From: Sphingosinicella soli
Lineage (GTDB): Bacteria > Pseudomonadota > Alphaproteobacteria > Sphingomonadales > Sphingomonadaceae
Assembly: GCF_014199685.1 (NCBI RefSeq)
Contig: NZ_JACHNZ010000042.1
Span: forward strand, 1-33,695
Direction of reading: 5' to 3'
DNA length: 33,695 nt
A program made the translations under genes and the position numbers. Below are positions 30,635 to 33,695 of this stretch, piece after piece; position 1 is the first letter of the stretch; every line of letters begins with the position of its first letter. The notes beneath the pieces were generated by a model. The model did no database searches and was not told the origin of the DNA. It was given only the letters and a program-made list of their open reading frames with translations.

Positions 30635-31240
30635 ATGATCCACATCCTCGACAACCATCTGGCGCCCGAACAGCAGCCGCTGCTCCGATCCATGTTCGCC
30701 GACCGCAAGCGCCTCTTCGTCGACCTGTTCGGTTGGAATGTGCCGGTGGTCGACGGCCGGTACGAGATGGACCAGTTCGACAATGCCGATACGATCTACC
30801 TGATCGTCGCTGACGATGACGGCGGGCACGCGGCGTCGATCCGTCTCTTCCCGAGCACCCGCCCGCACATGCTGGGCACGCTGTTTCCGCACCTCTGTCC
30901 GCTGGGCGTGCCTGTGGGCGACACGACCTGGGAAAGCACAAGGCTGTGCCTGCCCCAGCGGCACGGCGCCGGGCGTCGCCGCGAGCTGCGCAACATGCTC
31001 TTCTCCACGATGGTCGATGTCGCGCTCGACCGCGGCATCGAGCGCTACACGGGTGTCATCCCGGAGCCGTTCCGCAAGGAAGTGCTGTCTCTGGGCTGGC
31101 AGGCCGAGCCGCTTGGCCCCGCAGTGCGTATTCCGGGCGGGCCGATCGGCGCCTTTCTCATCCATGTCCGGACGGACACGCCCGAGCGGCTTCGCTGGTC
31201 GGGGGTCTATTCCCCCGTGCTTGACCGGGTGCCGGCGTGA
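30635..31240 (+). CDS. traI: Acyl-homoserine-lactone synthase (LuxI/TraI family)
   Basis: A 201-aa autoinducer synthase that makes acyl-homoserine lactone from S-adenosylmethionine and acyl-ACP. The residues nearly invariant in LuxI proteins are present: R26, F28, W34, E44-x-D46-x2-D49 (YEMDQFD), R70 (SIRLFPST), F84 and E100-S-T-R103 (WESTRLCL). The enzyme should therefore be active. The ATG at 30635 aligns the N-terminus with other LuxI proteins; an in-frame GTG at 30605 would add ten residues. It lies downstream of the TraR-like gene and overlaps the PhyH-family gene by GTGA. In ICEs of Mesorhizobium the homologous gene is followed by the split fseA genes, as here after one intervening gene. 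Confidence 0.92.
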   Translation: MIHILDNHLAPEQQPLLRSMFADRKRLFVDLFGWNVPVVDGRYEMDQFDNADTIYLIVADDDGGHAASIRLFPSTRPHMLGTLFPHLCPLGVPVGDTTWESTRLCLPQRHGAGRRRELRNMLFSTMVDVALDRGIERYTGVIPEPFRKEVLSLGWQAEPLGPAVRIPGGPIGAFLIHVRTDTPERLRWSGVYSPVLDRVPA

Positions 31241-32103
31241 GCGCCGCCGTCGATCGCCATGCCGCGACGCTCGCGCGCGACGGCTGGTGCGTGTTCGGGC
31301 GCGCCGTCGAGCCTGCCCTGATCGCCGGGATCGAGGCGGACCTCGATCCTCGCTTCGCCGCGGCACCCTTGTGCCACGGCGACTTCTACGGAGCGCGGAC
31401 CAAGCGCTTCGGTTCGCTGCTGACGCGGTCGTCGGCGATCGAACGGCTGGCGATGCATCCGCTGGTCCTCGAGCTCGTCGAGCAGATGCTGCTGCCATGG
31501 TGCGAACGGATAGCGCTGAACCTGACACAGGCGATCGAGATCCATCCCGGTGCGCTGCCGCAACTGCCGCACCGTGATCAGGATATGTGGCAGGGTCCGA
31601 AGGGCGGGCTCGAGTATCTCGTCAACGTCATGTGGCCGCTGACAACCTTCACGCGCGAGAACGGCGGCACCCGCCTCTGGACGGGAAGCCAGTTCGACCA
31701 GGACATTGAGGTCCTTCCCGAAGAGGAGTCGGTCGTGCCGACGGTCGTACCGGGCGACGCCCTCATTTTCCTCGGCTCTACCCTCCACGGCGGCGGCGGC
31801 AACGCCAGCGCTGCACCGCGTCGAGGCATCGTCATCAGCTACAGCCTGGGCTGGTTGAAGCCGTTCGAGCTGCAATGGTTGGTCTATCCGCCACAGGTGG
31901 CACGCCACTTCTCGCCGGAACTGGCCGCGCTCGTCGGCTATGCTCAGCATCGGCCCAACCTCGGCAATGTCGAAGGGCAATGCCCGTCGATCCTGTTCGG
32001 CGACGATATGCCGGAACATCTCCCGGCGATCGATGCGCTTCGGCCAGACCAGGCCGAGGCTGCCGCGATGTTCGTCCGGTCGCAGATGGGCGAGCTCGGT
32101 TGA
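31237..32103 (+). CDS. Phytanoyl-CoA dioxygenase (PhyH)-family Fe(II)/2-oxoglutarate oxygenase
   Basis: A 288-aa double-stranded beta-helix oxygenase. The metal triad appears complete: H112-x-D114 (LPHRDQDMW) and H184 (STLHGGGGN), with an arginine at 195/196 (APRRGIVISYSLGW) for the 2-oxoglutarate carboxylate. ENGGTRLWTGSQ is the usual PhyH core strand-turn. The GTG start overlaps the TraI stop, and the FseA-like gene begins 10 nt after its end, so it is embedded in the quorum-sensing operon. Its job there is not known to me; hydroxylation of the acyl chain of the signal, or of a transferable cargo substrate, are possible ideas without direct evidence. Confidence 0.87.
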   Translation: MSAAVDRHAATLARDGWCVFGRAVEPALIAGIEADLDPRFAAAPLCHGDFYGARTKRFGSLLTRSSAIERLAMHPLVLELVEQMLLPWCERIALNLTQAIEIHPGALPQLPHRDQDMWQGPKGGLEYLVNVMWPLTTFTRENGGTRLWTGSQFDQDIEVLPEEESVVPTVVPGDALIFLGSTLHGGGGNASAAPRRGIVISYSLGWLKPFELQWLVYPPQVARHFSPELAALVGYAQHRPNLGNVEGQCPSILFGDDMPEHLPAIDALRPDQAEAAAMFVRSQMGELG

Positions 32104-32113
32104 GGCGTTTGCG

Positions 32114-32888
32114 GTGAGCACGCTCGATCCTCCGGCTTACGAGGCCATTGCGCTCCGTGGACGCTCCGCGCTGGCGTGGGAGGTGCTCAGGCGTGACCCG
32201 GCCTATCGCGGAGCCTATTCTCGCCTCCTCGCGCCCCGGACTAGCGTGGCCGCTGGTGCCGACTTCGTCGCGCACTGGGGGCTACACTTTCGCTGAGGAC
32301 CCGACTGAGAGCTGCGTCTTCGTGCTGCCGATGTGGTCGGCTGCCGTAGACCCGTGCGTGCTCGACGTACGCGCTGTGAAGCCTGATGGTACGGGTGCGC
32401 CGCTCTTCTACGCACTATCAGCCGATACGCGGATATTGAAGGGACCCGGCGGGGAGCATTTGCTGATCGACCGTGGCGGCGAGGTTATTCGGCTCGACGT
32501 GATCGATGGCACGACGGCGGCAGGCCCGGTCAAGCTGCACTTCGATCTCGCCGATGACGACCGTCTCGATGCCCGGGTCGCCGCGATCCGTGCGCTTCGC
32601 GCCACGGCGCCGGCCGGACCCCGGCATATGCGACTGGCCCGAAGGCTGTTCGCCCTGCAGGCCGTGGATGCCCGCGATGCGGGCGCAAGTCTGAAAGAGA
32701 CGGCCGATATTCTGCTCGGCCCTGGCGACTGGCCAGGAGATGGCGAACATCGAAAATCATATGTGCGGCGATTGATCGTCACCGGCGAAAAGATGGTCCG
32801 CGCGGGGCCGCGTGCGATCCTTTCAGGACCTGACCGCTATTCCGTGATCGGCTGCACCAGATCAGCGGGCATCGCATCGACCGACTGA
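32114..32888 (+). CDS. fseA: FseA-like DUF6499-DUF2285 excision activator, read through a +1 frameshift
   Basis: Two frames encode one protein. Frame A starts at GTG 32114 (GAGG upstream) and gives a 60-aa DUF6499 domain (AWEVLRRDPAYRGAYSRL) ending WGLHFR at TGA 32294-32296. Frame B continues without loss from HF to AEDPTESC and encodes the rest, including the C-terminal DUF2285 domain (RHMRLARRLFALQAVDARDAGASLKETADILLG), ending at 32888. Joined by a +1 shift the product is about 257 aa, the usual size of fused family members. In ICEMlSym of Mesorhizobium loti, msi172 and msi171 have this arrangement and a +1 programmed frameshift yields FseA, activator of the excisionase gene. The gene is in the traI operon. 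A simple inactivating mutation or sequencing error is the alternative. Confidence 0.75.
32277..32296 (+). other. Putative programmed +1 ribosomal frameshift site
   Basis: The zero-frame codons CTA-CAC-TTT-CGC-TGA end frame A. A phenylalanine tRNA (anticodon GAA) on TTT (32288-32290) can slip one base to TTC (32289-32291), its better codon, and continue GCT-GAG-GAC in frame B. A GGGGG run (32277-32281) upstream resembles the Shine-Dalgarno stimulator of the prfB +1 shift, though spaced further away. Confidence 0.6.
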
Positions 32889-33052
32889 GCCAGCATCCAG
32901 ATCGAAATCGCGGTTGGGTTGCGCTGTCCGCGTTCCAGCCAACCGATATAGCTCTGCGAAAATCCTGATTTCTCGGCAACGGCTTCCTGAGTCAGCCCTT
33001 TGCTCTTCCTCAGTCGAGCGAAATTGCTCCCAATCACCTTCCGCATGTCCAT
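32837..33052 (-). CDS. Small XRE-family HTH regulator (QseC-like)
   Basis: A 71-aa single-domain helix-turn-helix protein of the Cro/CI (XRE) type: IGSNFARLRKSKGLTQEAVAEKSGFSQSYIGWLERGQRNPTAISIWMLAQSVDAMPADLV covers all five helices. The start is taken as ATG 33052; ATG 33046 is equally possible, and a TTG at 33070 is less likely. It is divergent from a DUF2285 antiactivator gene over an AT-rich 83-nt gap, and its 3' end overlaps the 3' end of the FseA-like gene by 52 nt on the opposite strand. In Mesorhizobium ICEs the XRE repressor QseC and the antiactivator gene qseM share such a divergent operator, and QseC binding sets whether transfer is possible. The same role is inferred here. Confidence 0.82.
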   Translation of the reverse strand: MDMRKVIGSNFARLRKSKGLTQEAVAEKSGFSQSYIGWLERGQRNPTAISIWMLAQSVDAMPADLVQPITE

Positions 33053-33135
33053 CGACCTACGGTCGAGCAATTGCCTTCCGCCGGTTATTCATTATATTTA
33101 ATACTCTTGGAGCCGGCGACCTGCGTGAGAGAGAG

Positions 33136-33411
33136 ATGGGGACAATTGATCGTTTGGCGCCGTCTGGCGATTTGGCCGTCGATTATGATCGACGCCATCT
33201 GGCGCTTTATGCCGCCCTGCTCGAAGCCGATGATGCGGGCGGCGACTGGCGGGACGCCGCGTCCTCGCTGATGCAGCTTGACGTCACCGACTGCGACGCC
33301 GAGGCGTGCTGGCGTTCGCATCTCGAACGGGCACGCTGGATCGTCGGTGATGGTCTCGGCAGCGCGATTGATGCGTTTAACGAGCGCAGGTCCGCAGTCA
33401 TAGCAGAATAG
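33136..33411 (+). CDS. qseM: Stand-alone DUF2285 protein (QseM-like antiactivator)
   Basis: A 91-aa protein whose centre, DYDRRHLALYAALLEADDAGGDWRDAASSLMQLD followed by CWRSHLERARWIVGDG, is the DUF2285 pattern of the small proteins found by conjugative elements of alphaproteobacteria. The ATG at 33136 has GAGAGAG directly upstream. QseM in Mesorhizobium is a stand-alone DUF2285 protein that binds and silences both TraR and FseA, so that only a minority of cells transfer the element. The location here, divergent from an XRE regulator and next to TraR-, TraI- and FseA-like genes, fits this role. Identity is by pattern recall and context, not by alignment. Confidence 0.75.
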   Translation: MGTIDRLAPSGDLAVDYDRRHLALYAALLEADDAGGDWRDAASSLMQLDVTDCDAEACWRSHLERARWIVGDGLGSAIDAFNERRSAVIAE

Positions 33412-33421
33412 ACCTGGCGCC

Positions 33422-33437
33422 TCGCACGTTCGTGCGA
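33422..33437. terminator. Short hairpin after the DUF2285 gene
   Basis: TCGCACG-TT-CGTGCGA forms a 7-bp stem 11 nt past the stop codon at 33411. No T-run follows. It may be a weak terminator or an mRNA end. The rest of 33438-33600 is GC-rich with no supported gene. Confidence 0.4.
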
Positions 33438-33600
33438 CCGCGCTCTACTCCGACCATCGCTGACGCGCCGGTCTCCGCCGAGCCCCTGGCGGGTCTCGGC
33501 CATTCGGTGACGATCGCTGGCGTGGCTGCGGACGCCGCGCCTGCGCGCAGCGGCGTTGCTTGTGCCTCTCCCGTTGCGGCGGGTGCGGGCGGCGCTCCCG

Positions 33601-33695
33601 GCTAGGTGTTTGATCCCAGGCTTTGATGGTGCATTATTCAGCCAGCAATGGAAGGATGCGCTATGGGACAGATACTCCATGGGAGCGCCACAACG
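33601..33695 (+). mobile_element. Left end of an IS481-type insertion sequence, cut by the window edge
   Basis: TGTTTGATCCCAGGC begins at 33607, preceded immediately by GCTAGG (33601-33606), which fits the NCTAGN target duplicated by IS481. TGT is the usual terminus of this family. A transposase start follows at 33663. The right end is outside the window. Confidence 0.6.
33663..33695 (+). CDS. IS481-family transposase, N-terminal fragment
   Basis: Only 11 codons are visible (MGQILHGSATT), running off the right edge. This opening matches the N-terminus I know from IS481-type transposases, which continues with a helix-turn-helix and a DDE catalytic domain. AAGGA lies 6 nt before the ATG. The fragment is too short for certainty, but the putative terminal repeat and target site upstream agree. 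Confidence 0.6.
   Translation, partial: MGQILHGSATT

Noticed and set aside
31207-32121. 304-codon minus-strand frame opposite the PhyH gene
   Set aside because: Shadow of a gene with intact catalytic residues; no recognisable domain.
33207-33680. 157-codon minus-strand frame at the right edge
   Set aside because: It overlaps the DUF2285 gene and the IS end, is Arg/Ser-rich and shows no domain.
1-33695. Search by eye for tRNA or rRNA genes and CRISPR arrays
   Set aside because: No cloverleaf-like conserved sequence, no rRNA signature and no regularly spaced direct repeat array was seen; the only periodic repeats are the paired operator boxes.

Overview
The window looks like accessory DNA from an alphaproteobacterium of the sphingomonad group (Sphingobium, Novosphingobium or Sphingomonas type). 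The grounds are high GC, two large TonB-dependent receptors beside catabolic genes, many GST and SnoaL-type enzymes, and a rhizobial/sphingomonad-type quorum-sensing module. This placement rests on protein character, not on a database search.

Layout. (1) 1-2.4 kb: a truncated aromatic-acid MFS transporter and a DUF849/BKACE enzyme, divergent from a MarR regulator. (2) 2.6-29.6 kb: a large catabolic island. It holds a 21-codon leader ORF and class III alcohol dehydrogenase, a SnoaL-GST-Rieske oxygenase operon, TonB receptor 1, EthD and FMN split-barrel proteins, and SCP2/DoxX. Next come a homogentisate-dioxygenase-like cupin with a group D flavin monooxygenase, and a six-gene operon (CMD family, ornithine-cyclodeaminase family, gentisate-dioxygenase-like bicupin, DHDPS-family aldolase, dienelactone hydrolase, GabD-like dehydrogenase). 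A GST, a questin-oxidase-family protein with a creatinase-like M24 protein, an IclR regulator, TonB receptor 2 with two SnoaL proteins, an MFS transporter and an SDR complete it. (3) 29.7-33.4 kb: a mobile-element control module: LuxR-type TraR, LuxI-type TraI, a PhyH-family dioxygenase, a DUF6499-DUF2285 activator split by a +1 frameshift (FseA-like), an XRE repressor and a DUF2285 antiactivator (QseM-like). (4) The right edge enters an IS481-type transposase.

The main observation in the island is a 35-bp composite operator that I find 12 times. Its form is a 15-bp box (GTGC-N7-GCAC or a partial match), 5 bp, then a second 15-bp box, so box starts are exactly 20 bp apart. One copy lies before almost every transcription unit between 2.65 and 29.62 kb, including the IclR gene itself. 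The boxes resemble the IclR-family PcaR/PcaU operators, so the resident IclR protein probably controls the whole island as one regulon.

Working model (inference). The TonB receptors and MFS protein import an aromatic, possibly methoxylated and polyketide-like compound. The Rieske enzyme demethylates it, and FrmA removes the formaldehyde. Flavin monooxygenase, questin-oxidase-like, SnoaL and EthD proteins open or modify rings, and two cupin dioxygenases cleave the hydroxylated ring. GST, aldolase, hydrolase and aldehyde dehydrogenase finish the lower pathway. The neighbouring quorum-sensing/frameshift switch suggests that the island travels on an integrative and conjugative element.
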